Positions 52,459-60,803 of a DNA stretch of 64,000 bases are shown here, one piece after another. A program made the translations under genes and the position numbers. The DNA lies in contig NZ_LGDG01000248.1 in NCBI RefSeq assembly GCF_001279775.1, positions 1-64,000 on the forward strand, written 5' to 3'. The DNA is from Streptomyces sp. MMG1533 (GTDB lineage: Bacteria > Actinomycetota > Actinomycetes > Streptomycetales > Streptomycetaceae). The notes under the pieces were generated by a model. That model did not search any database and was not told the origin of the DNA. It saw only the letters and a list, made by a program, of their open reading frames with translations. Positions within the stretch are counted from its first letter, which is position 1, and the number at the start of each line of letters is the position of its first letter.

Positions 52459-53830
52459 CGTGCTGCTGCGCGGCGTGGAGCTCCGGGGCCGCCTGGTCGA
52501 CTGCCGGATCAGCGGCGGTGTGGTGACGCAGATCGGACTTCAACTGCGGGCGGGCTCGGCCGAGTCGGTCGTACGAGGAGACGGCGGGACCCTGCTGCCC
52601 GGCCTGGCGGACCACCATCTGCACCTCGCGGCGACGGCGGCCCGCGACGCCTCACTCGACCTGTCCGCCGCCTCCCGCGAGGGCTTCGCCGCGCTGCTCG
52701 GCGGGGCGGTGCCGGGTGAGGACGGGTGGGTGCGGGTGGTGGACTACGACGAGGTGGTCCACGGTGACCTGGACCGGGACACCCTGGACGCTTGGAGCCG
52801 CGCGGTGCCGGTGCGGGTGCAGCATCGGTCCGGTGCGCTGTGGGTGGTCAACTCGGCAGGACTAGAACGGCTCGGGGCCGGGGCGGCCTCGCACGAGGGC
52901 GTCGAGCGCGACCGTGCCGGTCGGCCGACCGGCCGGCTGTGGCGTGCGGACGCCTGGCTGCGGGACGCACTCGGCGGGCGGCCGCCGTCCCTGCGGGTCG
53001 TGGGCACACGGCTGGCCGCGCTCGGAGTCACCCACGTCGCGGACGCCACGCCGGACGCGGGCGCCGCCCAGGTCGTGGCCGAAGCCGTACGACGGGACGA
53101 ACTCCCCCAGCACGTCATGGTGATGGCGGCCGATGCGGACGTGCCGGCCCACCCGCGCCTGAGCGTCGGGCCGGTCAAGCTGGTCGTCGCCGACCACGCC
53201 CTGCCGGACCTCGACGACCTGGCCGGCCGGATGGAACGGGCCCACACGGGCGGGCGTCCGGTCGCCGTGCACTGCGTGACCCGGACGGCGCTGGCCTTGA
53301 CCCTGGCGGCCTTCGACCAGGCCGGCGTGATGGACGGCGACCGTGTCGAGCACTGTGCCGTGGCCGACCTGTCCGCGGCGAAGGAGCTGGCGGCACGCGG
53401 AATCCGGGTGGTCACCCAGCCGACGCTGGTGGCCCTGCGCGGCGACGACTACTGGGCGCGTGTCGAGCCCGAGGACCGGCCTGACCTGTGGCGGTACGCC
53501 GGACTGCTGCGGGCGGGCGTCAAGGTGGCGGCCGGCAGCGACGCCCCGTACGGGGACCCCGATCCCTGGGCGGGGCTGCGGGCCGCGGCCGAGCGGCTGA
53601 CGCCGTCCGGGCGGGTGCTCGGCCCCGGGGAGCGGGTGCCGGCCGGGGCGGTGCTGCGCGGGATGCTCTCGCCGCTGCACGATGCCGGGGGTCCACCGCG
53701 GGAGATCGCGGTGGGTGGGCCCGCGGACCTCGTTCTGCTGGACCGGCCGCTGGCGGACGCACTGCGCGCGCCTGACGCCCGACACGTGCGCGCCACGCTG
53801 ATCGACGGGCGCATCGTGCACGGAGCCTGA
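52448..53830 (+). CDS. Amidohydrolase-3 family (YtcJ-like) hydrolase
   Basis: A 460-residue metal-dependent hydrolase with an intact DHHLHLAATA metal motif at about residue 56, AVHCVTRTALALTL, DRVEHCAVADL and VAAGSDAPYGDPDPWAGL. These provide the His and Asp ligands of the amidohydrolase barrel. It probably cleaves an amide, carbamate or lactone. Translationally coupled to the crotonase gene. The stop codon begins a run of degenerate 15-bp repeats that fill the gap to the convergent CoA-transferase. Confidence 0.88.
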   Translation: MTGDVLLRGVELRGRLVDCRISGGVVTQIGLQLRAGSAESVVRGDGGTLLPGLADHHLHLAATAARDASLDLSAASREGFAALLGGAVPGEDGWVRVVDYDEVVHGDLDRDTLDAWSRAVPVRVQHRSGALWVVNSAGLERLGAGAASHEGVERDRAGRPTGRLWRADAWLRDALGGRPPSLRVVGTRLAALGVTHVADATPDAGAAQVVAEAVRRDELPQHVMVMAADADVPAHPRLSVGPVKLVVADHALPDLDDLAGRMERAHTGGRPVAVHCVTRTALALTLAAFDQAGVMDGDRVEHCAVADLSAAKELAARGIRVVTQPTLVALRGDDYWARVEPEDRPDLWRYAGLLRAGVKVAAGSDAPYGDPDPWAGLRAAAERLTPSGRVLGPGERVPAGAVLRGMLSPLHDAGGPPREIAVGGPADLVLLDRPLADALRAPDARHVRATLIDGRIVHGA

Positions 53831-53915
53831 GCGGGCCGAGTCTGAACGGGCAGATCTCAACGACCCGGACTGAACGGGCCGAGTCTGAGCGGCCAATCTG
53901 AGCGGGCCGAGCCAG
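53828..53915. repeat. Degenerate 13-15-bp tandem repeats starting at a stop codon
   Basis: TGA(G/A)CGGGCCGAGTC-like units start at 53828 (the stop of the amidohydrolase), 53843, 53871, 53886 and 53899. The whole 93-bp gap between convergent genes consists of these units. Several TGAs lie in different frames. Confidence 0.8.
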
Positions 53916-53923
53916 AACGGCCG

Positions 53924-55234
53924 TCACCGGTCGTGCAGTTCGGCGAGCAGTGGTCCGGTGTCGCGGCCCGGTGGAGCCGCCGTCCCTCCGGGGACCGGTG
54001 CGCGCGGAGGGAGCACCGGCTGCGAGCGGCCGGTCCGCCCGCATTCGACCACCACCGGCCCGGCCGCGTCCGTCCGTATCGGGTGCGGCCCGGGGCAGCC
54101 CGGCCCGGCCCCGGCGAAGGCCGCCGCGACGTCCCGCATCGAGACGTCGATCAGCCGTCCGCCTCCACCGGCCAGCGAGCCCAGTGCGCCCAGTGCGGCG
54201 ACCAGCCCCGTCAGTGGGTCCGCGATCGCGTCGGCACAGAAAACCGGCCGCCCCTCGTGCCGGCCGACCAGCCCGCCGGCCACCGCCGCGTCGTCCCCGA
54301 AGGCGACCCGGTCGGGCCGACCGCGACCGTATCCCGTGATGCCGACCCACACCTTGCCGGGACGGTGGTCGAGGTGTTCCGGGGCCAGGCCCAACTGAGC
54401 GAGCGCGCGGGGCCTGGACGCCTCGATCACCACGTCGGCGGCGTCCACCAGTCGGGCGAGCGCCGCGCGTCCCGCGGCGGAGGTGAAGTCCACGGCGACG
54501 CTCTCGTGGCCGGCGTGCAGCCAGTCGTAGAACCGCCGGTTCCCGGACCGCGCCCCGTCGGGCCGTCGGGTGCTCTCCACCTTGACCACTCGGGCGCCGG
54601 CCCGGCCGAGCAGGTGGGCGCACAGGGGGCCGGCCCACAGGGAGGAGAGGTCGACGACGAGGGGCCGGTCGGTCCTGTGGGGCGCGGCGATCGAGGTGAC
54701 CTTCCACGGCGCGGAGACCGGGGAAGGTGCGGTCGGCAGAGCTGCCGCGGGGACGCCGAGCATGCGGATGCGCGCGGCGAACTCCCGTGCGGGGGCGGCG
54801 CGTACGGCAGTGGCGAGGTCCTGCCAGTGGTCGGACACGTCGGCGCGGCCCAGCATCGCGGGGACGAGGTCGACGTCGTCCGGGCGGCTGAGCGTCACCG
54901 CCAGCCATCCGTCGGCCGCGGGAAGCAGCCGGCTCGCGCCGCCCGCGGACGTGCGGCCCCGCCGGGTCAGGTTCATGGCGCCCGCCCTGCCGCCGAGCAG
55001 GAGGCCGGGCCCGATGTCGGCGCCCAGCCGGGACAGGGCACTGCGGACGGCGCCGATCAGGGACAGCATCGGTGCGGGTGAGAGGTCGGGCGGGCCGTCC
55101 GCCTCACCGGTCAGGGCCATGCCTCCGGATGCGGCCCAGTCGAGGAACGGGCATCCGGGGGCGATCGGAGGCGGTGCGAGGTCGCCGAGGGCGCGCAGCC
55201 ATCGTCGTACGGTCTCGGCGGCATCCCCCGTCAC
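53924..55234 (-). CDS. Family III CoA-transferase with permuted domain order
   Basis: A 436-residue protein. The first 190 residues contain the small-domain type sequence (SRLLPAADGWLAVTLSRPDD, REFAARIRMLGVPAAALPTA) that normally follows the catalytic part. Only then comes the canonical N-terminal block DLSSLWAGPLCAHLLGRAGA, RVVKVESTRRPDGARSG, HESVAVDFTSAAG and the catalytic aspartate region RVAFGDDAAVAGGLVG. The tail is short and Pro/Gly-rich. The order is therefore a circular permutation of the CaiB/BaiF fold. Start GTG 55234. A truncated TetR gene lies just upstream on the opposite strand. Confidence 0.85.
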   Translation of the reverse strand: MTGDAAETVRRWLRALGDLAPPPIAPGCPFLDWAASGGMALTGEADGPPDLSPAPMLSLIGAVRSALSRLGADIGPGLLLGGRAGAMNLTRRGRTSAGGASRLLPAADGWLAVTLSRPDDVDLVPAMLGRADVSDHWQDLATAVRAAPAREFAARIRMLGVPAAALPTAPSPVSAPWKVTSIAAPHRTDRPLVVDLSSLWAGPLCAHLLGRAGARVVKVESTRRPDGARSGNRRFYDWLHAGHESVAVDFTSAAGRAALARLVDAADVVIEASRPRALAQLGLAPEHLDHRPGKVWVGITGYGRGRPDRVAFGDDAAVAGGLVGRHEGRPVFCADAIADPLTGLVAALGALGSLAGGGGRLIDVSMRDVAAAFAGAGPGCPGPHPIRTDAAGPVVVECGRTGRSQPVLPPRAPVPGGTAAPPGRDTGPLLAELHDR

Positions 55235-55308
55235 CGGGCCCGCCCGCGGATGTCGGGGAGCCGCGAGATCCAGGAGCCGGAGTCGGCCAGGCCCAGGATG
55301 CGGGGGGC

Positions 55309-55608
55309 GACGACGCCACGCTCCGGTACGCCGAATGGCGGGCCGTCGTCGCGGAGTTCGCCGCCGGCCGTCTCGGCCGGGCGGCCCAGGCTCTGCTGCC
55401 CCAGGTGATCGCCCACGCCTGCCTGGGCGCCGCCGTCGCCGCCTACGAGCAGTGGCTGCGGTACGACGACTCGGACCCGGGCGAGACCCTGGACGGGGCG
55501 CTGCGCGCCCTCTCCGTCGGTTTCCAGGAGCACGAACCCGGCCCCGGGGCGGGCGAGGCGGCCCTCAGGCATGCGCCATCGCCAGGCCGAACAAAGACGC
55601 CAGCGTGA
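55309..55608 (+). pseudogene. Truncated TetR-family regulator (C-terminal fragment)
   Basis: From about 55309 the plus strand reads LRYAEWRAVVAEFAAGRLGR, VIAHACLGAAVAAYEQWLRY and ETLDGALRALSVGFQEHEP, the typical C-terminal dimerisation region of TetR proteins. No helix-turn-helix precedes it; upstream sequence in that frame is basic, antisense-like and overlaps the CoA-transferase start. The gene has lost its DNA-binding half, probably by a deletion that also brought the CoA-transferase next to it. It overlaps the end of the minus-strand membrane protein gene. Confidence 0.6.
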
Positions 55609-55801
55609 GGGCGACACCGCACGCGAGAACGACAGGTCCGTGGGTGTTCAGCCAGCGCACCCGGCGGACCAACCGCCTTGGCACGGTGGCGGGTTCGAGG
55701 TGTCGGCCGGCCACCAGGCCCAGGGTCACGGCCAGCACCGCGGTGGCGCCCAGGACCGCGAGCCGGCCGAACAACTCCTGGAGGATCACGCTGTCAGCCA
55801 C
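55565..55801 (-). CDS. Small two-span membrane protein
   Basis: A 78-residue protein with two hydrophobic helices (LAVLGATAVLAVTLGLVAG and VVLACGVALTLASLFGLAMA) and a basic loop between them (RRLVRRVRW). Start is GTG 55801, overlapping the ACAD end by 8 bp, so it is translated with the ACAD. No family recognised; it may anchor or export something related to the 55-63 kb module. Confidence 0.7.
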   Translation of the reverse strand: MADSVILQELFGRLAVLGATAVLAVTLGLVAGRHLEPATVPRRLVRRVRWLNTHGPVVLACGVALTLASLFGLAMAHA

Positions 55802-57038
55802 GTCCCGCTCCCCCGCGAGGCTCCCGGGGCAGCCCCAGCCCCCGCTCCGCGATCTGCGTCCGCAGGACCTCGTTGGCGCCGCCGGCGATCGTGTAGGCGC
55901 GCGCGTACAGGTACGCGTCCTGCCACCAGCCGTCCGCGGCGACGTCCGGGTCGCCCTCGGTGAGGATTCCGTCCGGGCCCTGCAGCCGCATGCCGAAGGC
56001 GGTCAGATCGTGGTTGAGCTCGCTGAAGAAGATCTTGCCGACCGGGGCGTCGGCGGGCTGCTCGGTGCGGTGCAGCGTCCGTGACTGGGCGAGTGCGCCC
56101 ATCGCGGCGTTGACGTACACCCGCGTGGCCAGTTCGCCGATGTCCTGCCGGGTGGCGGAGTCCTCGAGGGCGGGCTGCCCGCCGACCGACGTCCCCTCGG
56201 CGAGCCGCAGCAGGTCGTCGAGCGCGGCGAACAGCTCCACGCCGCGCGCGGCCACACCGGAGCGCTCGTGGCCGAGGCTGCTCATCGCCACCCGCCAGCC
56301 CGCGTTCACCTCGCCGATGACGTGGGCCGCCGGGATCCGGACGCCGTCGAGGAAGACCTCGTTGAAGTCGGTGGTCCCGGTGATCTCGCGCAGCGGCCGG
56401 ACTTCGACGCCCGGGCTGCGCATGTCCAGTGCGAACGCCGTGATGCCCCGGTGCCGGGGGGCGTCCGGGTCGGTACGCGCAAGGAGGTAACCCATGTCGG
56501 CGTACTGGCCGTTGGTCGTCCAGACCTTCTGACCGTCGACGACGTACACCGCGTCGTCGCCCTCGCCCTCGCGACGCGCCCGTGTCCGCAGCGCGGCCAG
56601 GTCGCTGCCCGCGCCCGGTTCGCTGAACAACTGGCACCACACGTCCGCACAGGTGCGGATGCGGGGCAGAAAGCGCGCCCGCTGCTCGTCGCTGCCGAAC
56701 TCGATCAGCGCGGCCGACGCCAGCGCCGCCGCCCCGACGGGCGGCCAGGTGCGGGCGCGGGCGATCTCCTCGGCGACGACGAAGGGTTCGAGGGGATGAG
56801 CGTCGGGCCGACCGCCGTACTCCCCCGGCCAGTCGATGCCGAGGAAGCCCGCCTCGTACAGCTTCGCCGTCCACTCCCGGATCGCCGGCATCAGCGCGGG
56901 CTCGGGTGCGCGCACGCCCGCGTGCTTCTTGACGCCGGGCGCGTGCTCGGCGACGAACGCCCGCACCCGCTTCCGGAACGCCTCCAGCTCCGGCGTGGAC
57001 TCCAGCCGCATCGCCATCCGCCCTTCGTCGAGAGCCAC
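55794..57038 (-). CDS. Acyl-CoA dehydrogenase
   Basis: A 414-residue ACAD with GIDWPGEYGGRPD, CQLFSEPGAGSDLAALRTRA, VDGQKVWTTNGQYADMGYLL, FNEVFLDGVRIPAAHVIGEV, SSLGHERSGVA and a C terminus IAGGANEVLRTQIAERGLGL, where GAN replaces the usual GTS. GTG 57038 is used here; ATG 57017, with AAGGG just before it, is a possible alternative. It is divergent from a second ACAD 157 bp away, so this pair is arranged back to back instead of head to tail like the other three. Confidence 0.91.
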   Translation of the reverse strand: MALDEGRMAMRLESTPELEAFRKRVRAFVAEHAPGVKKHAGVRAPEPALMPAIREWTAKLYEAGFLGIDWPGEYGGRPDAHPLEPFVVAEEIARARTWPPVGAAALASAALIEFGSDEQRARFLPRIRTCADVWCQLFSEPGAGSDLAALRTRARREGEGDDAVYVVDGQKVWTTNGQYADMGYLLARTDPDAPRHRGITAFALDMRSPGVEVRPLREITGTTDFNEVFLDGVRIPAAHVIGEVNAGWRVAMSSLGHERSGVAARGVELFAALDDLLRLAEGTSVGGQPALEDSATRQDIGELATRVYVNAAMGALAQSRTLHRTEQPADAPVGKIFFSELNHDLTAFGMRLQGPDGILTEGDPDVAADGWWQDAYLYARAYTIAGGANEVLRTQIAERGLGLPREPRGGAGRG

Positions 57039-57130
57039 GGTCGTCCTGCCTTATGGGGCTACTCTAACCACGTGATCGAATCAGACGTAACCACCTTTAC
57101 CAAGGAAGCAGCTCGACCTGATCCATAAAA

Positions 57131-57142
57131 GAGGATACTTTC
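57131..57142. promoter_or_regulatory. GAGGATAC motif between divergent ACADs
   Basis: GAGGATACTTTC at 57131-57142, an imperfect dyad. The 8-mer GAGGATAC recurs at 59266 before the GntR gene and as GAGTATAC at 63374. Possible site for the duplicated GntR regulator; weak evidence. Confidence 0.35.
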
Positions 57143-57195
57143 TTCACTGCGACACCGTAACCGGCACGGCGACGTTCCGACCTGGGTGGTGACTG

Positions 57196-58320
57196 GTGGA
57201 CTTCGAACTCAGCGAGGAGCAGGCGATGCTGCGCGCAGCCTCGCGCGACCTGCTCCGCGACCGTGCTCCGACGGAGGCGCTGCGGGCGCAACCGGACCAG
57301 GACGCGGAGGTCGACCCGGCGCTGTGGCGGTCGGCGGCCGAGGTCGGGTGGCCCGGGCTCGCCCTGCCCGAGGAGTACGGCGGCGCCGGCCAGGGGCTGG
57401 TCGAACTCGCCCTGGTCGCCGAGGAGATCGGCCGGGCCGCGGCACGGGGGCCCTTCCTGCCCACCGCGCTCGTCGGACAGGCGCTGGCCCGCGGCGGTTC
57501 GGAGCGGCTGCGGGCGGACGTGCTGCCCTCCCTGGCCGCGGGCACCGCCTGGGCCACCTGGGCCTTCGCCGAACACCGCTCGCCGTGGACGCTCGACGGC
57601 GTGCACACCACCGCGCGCACCGATGCCGACGCCGTCGTGCTCGACGGCGTCAAGACGGCGGTGCAGGACGCCGACGGGGCGCGCTGGCTGCTGGTGACCG
57701 CGCGACACGAGGGCGCACCGGCATCGTTTCTCGTCGACCGGGACGCGCCCGGCGTCACCGTCCGGCGGCAGAAGGTCCTCGACCTGACCCGCACGTTCTG
57801 CGAGGTCCGGTTCGACGGCGTCCGGGTCTCCCCGGACCGCCGCCTGCACGGCGGCGCCACCGACATCCAGCGGCTGCTCGACGACGCGTCGGTCCTGCTG
57901 TCGGCCGAGACCCTCGGCGTCCTGGACCGTCTGCTCGGGATGACCGTCGAGTACATGAAGACACGTGTCCAGTTCGGCCGGCCGCTGGGCACCTTCCAGG
58001 CGGTCCAGCACAAGTGCGCCACGATGGCGCTGCTCGTCCACGGCATCCGGGCCGCCACCCACTACGCGGCGATGGCCGCCGACGCCGGCACCGCGGACGC
58101 CGCCCGGGCCGCGTGCGTCGCCGCGTCGTACACGAGCGCGGCGACCGGGCACGTCGCGGGCGAGTCGCTGCAACTGCACGGCGGGATCGGCTTCACCTGG
58201 GAGCACGACCTGCACCTCTACCTGCGCCGGGCGAAGACCGACGGCGTGCTGTACGGCGACGCCGGGATCCATCGGGAACGGCTGTGCGAGCTGATCCGGC
58301 GGTCCCCGGTGCCGGTCTGA
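57196..58320 (+). CDS. Acyl-CoA dehydrogenase, partner-subunit type
   Basis: A 374-residue ACAD relative with MDFELSEEQAMLRAASRDLL, LALPEEYGGAGQGLVELALV, KTRVQFGRPLGTFQAVQHKC and ESLQLHGGIGFTWEHDLHLY. The middle beta domain lacks a clear EPGAGSD motif (it reads WAFAEHRSPWTLD at that place), so it resembles the partner subunits of heteromeric ACADs though it is of almost full length. Probable partner is the divergent 55794 ACAD. Start GTG 57196; the ribosome-binding site is weak. Confidence 0.9.
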   Translation: MDFELSEEQAMLRAASRDLLRDRAPTEALRAQPDQDAEVDPALWRSAAEVGWPGLALPEEYGGAGQGLVELALVAEEIGRAAARGPFLPTALVGQALARGGSERLRADVLPSLAAGTAWATWAFAEHRSPWTLDGVHTTARTDADAVVLDGVKTAVQDADGARWLLVTARHEGAPASFLVDRDAPGVTVRRQKVLDLTRTFCEVRFDGVRVSPDRRLHGGATDIQRLLDDASVLLSAETLGVLDRLLGMTVEYMKTRVQFGRPLGTFQAVQHKCATMALLVHGIRAATHYAAMAADAGTADAARAACVAASYTSAATGHVAGESLQLHGGIGFTWEHDLHLYLRRAKTDGVLYGDAGIHRERLCELIRRSPVPV

Positions 58321-58371
58321 GCGGGTGACCGTCAGCCCTCGTGGAGCGTTCGAGGAACGAGAGGATTGTCA

Positions 58372-59142
58372 GTGGAGATCAAAGGCAAGAAGGCGGTGGT
58401 GTTCGGCGGGGCGTCCGGCATGGGCCGGGCCACCGCCGAACTGCTCGCGGCCCGGGGCGCCGACGTGGCCGTGCTGGACCGCCCCGGCTCCGCCGGCGCC
58501 GAGGTCGCAGCCGCGTTCGGCGGCGGTTTCCACCCGGTCGACGTCACCGACTTCGACGGGACCGAGCAGGCACTCGCCGCGGCCGTCGAGGGCCTGGGCG
58601 GGCTGCACGTCGCCGTCACCACCGCGGGCGGCGGCAGGGCCATGCGCACCCTCACCAAAGAGGGCCCGCACGACCTGACGGCCTTCCGCCAGGTCCTCGA
58701 CCTCAACGCGGTCGCGACGTTCAACATCAGTCGGCTCGCCGCGGCGCACATGAGCCGGAACGAACCCGAGGACCCCGAGGTGACCGGTGAACGCGGGGTC
58801 ATCGTCAACACGGCCTCCATCGCCGCGTTCGAGGGCCAGATCGGCCAGGTCGCCTACAGTGCCGCAAAAGCCGCCATCGCCGGAATGAGCCTCACGATGG
58901 CCCGCGACCTGGGCTCGCTGGGCATCCGCGTGCTGGCGATCGCGCCGAGCCTGTTCGACACGGGCGCACTGGAAAGGGTCCCGGCCGAGACGAGGGCCGC
59001 GCTGGTGAAGGACGCCGCGTTCCCCAAGCGCATGGGTCGCCCGGAGGAGTACGCCAAACTGGTGCTCGCCGTGGTCGACAACCCCATGCTCAACGGGCAG
59101 TGTCTGCGCCTCGACGCCGGGCAGCGCTTCGCACCGCGGTGA
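58372..59142 (+). CDS. SDR, 3-hydroxyacyl-CoA dehydrogenase type (HSD10-like)
   Basis: A 256-residue SDR closely similar in motifs to the 39-kb copy: [41 protein letters not shown]-x-x-x-K in AYSAAKAAIAG and RMGRPEEYAKLVLAVVDNPM near the end. The NNAG position reads VTTAGGGRAM, again atypical. It should oxidise a 3-hydroxyacyl-CoA. Start is GTG 58372 with GAGAGG eight bases upstream; a TTG six bases earlier is too close to the ribosome-binding site. Follows the ACAD by 51 bp and is probably co-transcribed. Confidence 0.9.
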   Translation: MEIKGKKAVVFGGASGMGRATAELLAARGADVAVLDRPGSAGAEVAAAFGGGFHPVDVTDFDGTEQALAAAVEGLGGLHVAVTTAGGGRAMRTLTKEGPHDLTAFRQVLDLNAVATFNISRLAAAHMSRNEPEDPEVTGERGVIVNTASIAAFEGQIGQVAYSAAKAAIAGMSLTMARDLGSLGIRVLAIAPSLFDTGALERVPAETRAALVKDAAFPKRMGRPEEYAKLVLAVVDNPMLNGQCLRLDAGQRFAPR

Positions 59143-59259
59143 GCCGTCTTCCACGCCACGCCGTCCTCCGCGGAACGGGGCCGGAAAACAGTACCCGCAA
59201 CCCGACATTTCAGTCCGGTCGGCCTGCCTGACGTGCACGGCGGCGCCATGTCGGCCACA

Positions 59260-59273
59260 TATACTGAGGATAC
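59260..59273. promoter_or_regulatory. TATACT-GAGGATAC motif before the GntR gene
   Basis: TATACTGAGGATAC ends 26 bp upstream of the GntR start. It shares GAGGATAC with the site at 57131. The rest of the 157-bp gap after the SDR shows no other signal. Possible autoregulatory site. Confidence 0.4.
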
Positions 59274-59299
59274 GCAACGTCTTCTGAGGAGCTGGCCAC

Positions 59300-60796
59300 A
59301 TGGCGACTGCCGCCGACCTCGAACCCGCCGACGGCGAGCGGGAGTCGGACCTCGCCGCGAGCGGGAGCGAAGCCCCGGTCGGCAAGCTCGCCGCGCAGAT
59401 CGCGCACCGTATCGAAGCGGACGTGATGCGCCGGGGCTGGCCCGTCGACGAGTCGCTCGGCTCGGAGCTGGAACTGCGCGAGCGCTTCTCGGTGAGCCGT
59501 TCGGTGCTGCGTGAGGCGGTGCGGCTGGTCGAGCACCACCAGGTCGCCCGGATGCGCCGGGGACCGGGCGGCGGTCTGATCGTCTGCGCACCCGACGCGG
59601 GCCCGGCCACCCGGTCCATCGTGATCTACCTCGAGTACGTCGGCACCAGCGTCACGGACCTGCTCCACGCCCGTCTCCTGCTCGAACCGATCGCCGCCGG
59701 CCTGGCCGCCGACCGGATCACCGAGGAGGGCATCGAGACGCTGCGTGCCACCCTCGACGACGAGCGCGCGCACCGTGAGGACCAGGGCGTCGAGTCGCAC
59801 GACCCCCTGCACCCGGTGCTCGGCAGACTGTCGGGGAATCCTGTGCTGCACCTCTTCATCGACGTGCTCACCCGGCTCACCGCGCGGTACGCGCACACCT
59901 CCCGCCGGATCGCCAAGGCCGAGCTGGTGGCCTCCGCGGAGGAGTCGTACGAGGCGCATCAGGCGATCGTCGACGCCGTGGTGGCCGGCGACGGCGCCCG
60001 CGCCCAGACGGCGCTCACCGCACACCTGGAGTGGGTGGCCGCCTGGATCGAGAAGCACCGGGTGCGCCGCACGCGGATCGCGGGCAACGTGATCGAGCCG
60101 GAGGTGTCCGAGGGGCCGCGGGCCAAGCTCGCCGAGGTCGTAGCGTCCTGGATCCACGACGACATCGCCGCGCGCGGCTGGCAGGTCGGCTCGGTGCTCG
60201 GCTCGGAGGCCGATCTGCTCGCCCGCTACGGCATCAGCCGGGCGGTGCTGCGCGAGGCCGTCCGGCTGCTGGAGTACCACGCGGTGGCCCGGATGCGCCG
60301 CGGCCCCGGCGGCGGGCTCATCGTCACCGAACCGGAGCCGCAGGCCAGCATCGACACGATGGCGCTCTTCCTGGAGTACCAGGGCGTCACGGCCGACGAT
60401 CTGCGGACCGTGCGCGACGCCCTGGAACTGGGCACCGTCGCCCGGGTGACCGCCCGGCACGCCGAGGGCGACCAGGAAGTGGCCGAGCGTCTCGCCGCCG
60501 CCGTCCGCTGGACCACCGAGGGGCCGGCCGACGATCCGCGCAAGGCCGATCTGTTCCACTCCGAGCTGGCCGAACTGTCCGGCAATCCCGTGCTGTCGCT
60601 GTTCCTGGGCATCATCACCGAGCTGTTCCGCAGGCACGCGGCCGGCCAGGACCGCCAGTTGCCGGGCGACGCGGCGGCCGAGGAGGTCCAGCACGTGCAC
60701 CAGCGCATCCTCGACGCGATCCTCGGGTCGGACGCCGGAGTCGCCCGGCACCGGATGCGCCGGCATCTGGACGCGCTCGTGCCGTGGTGGCACTGA
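59300..60796 (+). CDS. Tandem-duplicated FadR-type GntR regulator (two HTH-FCD units)
   Basis: A 498-residue regulator made of two complete FadR-type units in one chain. Winged helix 1 spans about 28-96 (VSRSVLREAVRLVEHHQVAR, MRRGPGGGLIV) and FCD domain 1 about 105-245. Winged helix 2 spans about 273-342 (ISRAVLREAVRLLEYHAVAR, MRRGPGGGLIV) and FCD 2 about 350-490. The two helix-turn-helix units differ at only a few positions while the FCD domains have diverged more, suggesting one DNA target but two ligand pockets. FadR-type proteins normally dimerise from single units of about 240 residues. Start ATG 59300 after GAGGAG. It is convergent with the hydratase gene. Confidence 0.93.
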   Translation: MATAADLEPADGERESDLAASGSEAPVGKLAAQIAHRIEADVMRRGWPVDESLGSELELRERFSVSRSVLREAVRLVEHHQVARMRRGPGGGLIVCAPDAGPATRSIVIYLEYVGTSVTDLLHARLLLEPIAAGLAADRITEEGIETLRATLDDERAHREDQGVESHDPLHPVLGRLSGNPVLHLFIDVLTRLTARYAHTSRRIAKAELVASAEESYEAHQAIVDAVVAGDGARAQTALTAHLEWVAAWIEKHRVRRTRIAGNVIEPEVSEGPRAKLAEVVASWIHDDIAARGWQVGSVLGSEADLLARYGISRAVLREAVRLLEYHAVARMRRGPGGGLIVTEPEPQASIDTMALFLEYQGVTADDLRTVRDALELGTVARVTARHAEGDQEVAERLAAAVRWTTEGPADDPRKADLFHSELAELSGNPVLSLFLGIITELFRRHAAGQDRQLPGDAAAEEVQHVHQRILDAILGSDAGVARHRMRRHLDALVPWWH

Positions 60797-60803
60797 GCGG
60801 CGC

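Noticed and set aside
55231..55617. Minus-strand frame ending in RILGLADSGSWISRLPDIRG, possibly another gene fragment
   Set aside because: Only the last 25 residues look protein-like and no family could be assigned; the region is better explained by the TetR fragment on the other strand and the CoA-transferase start.
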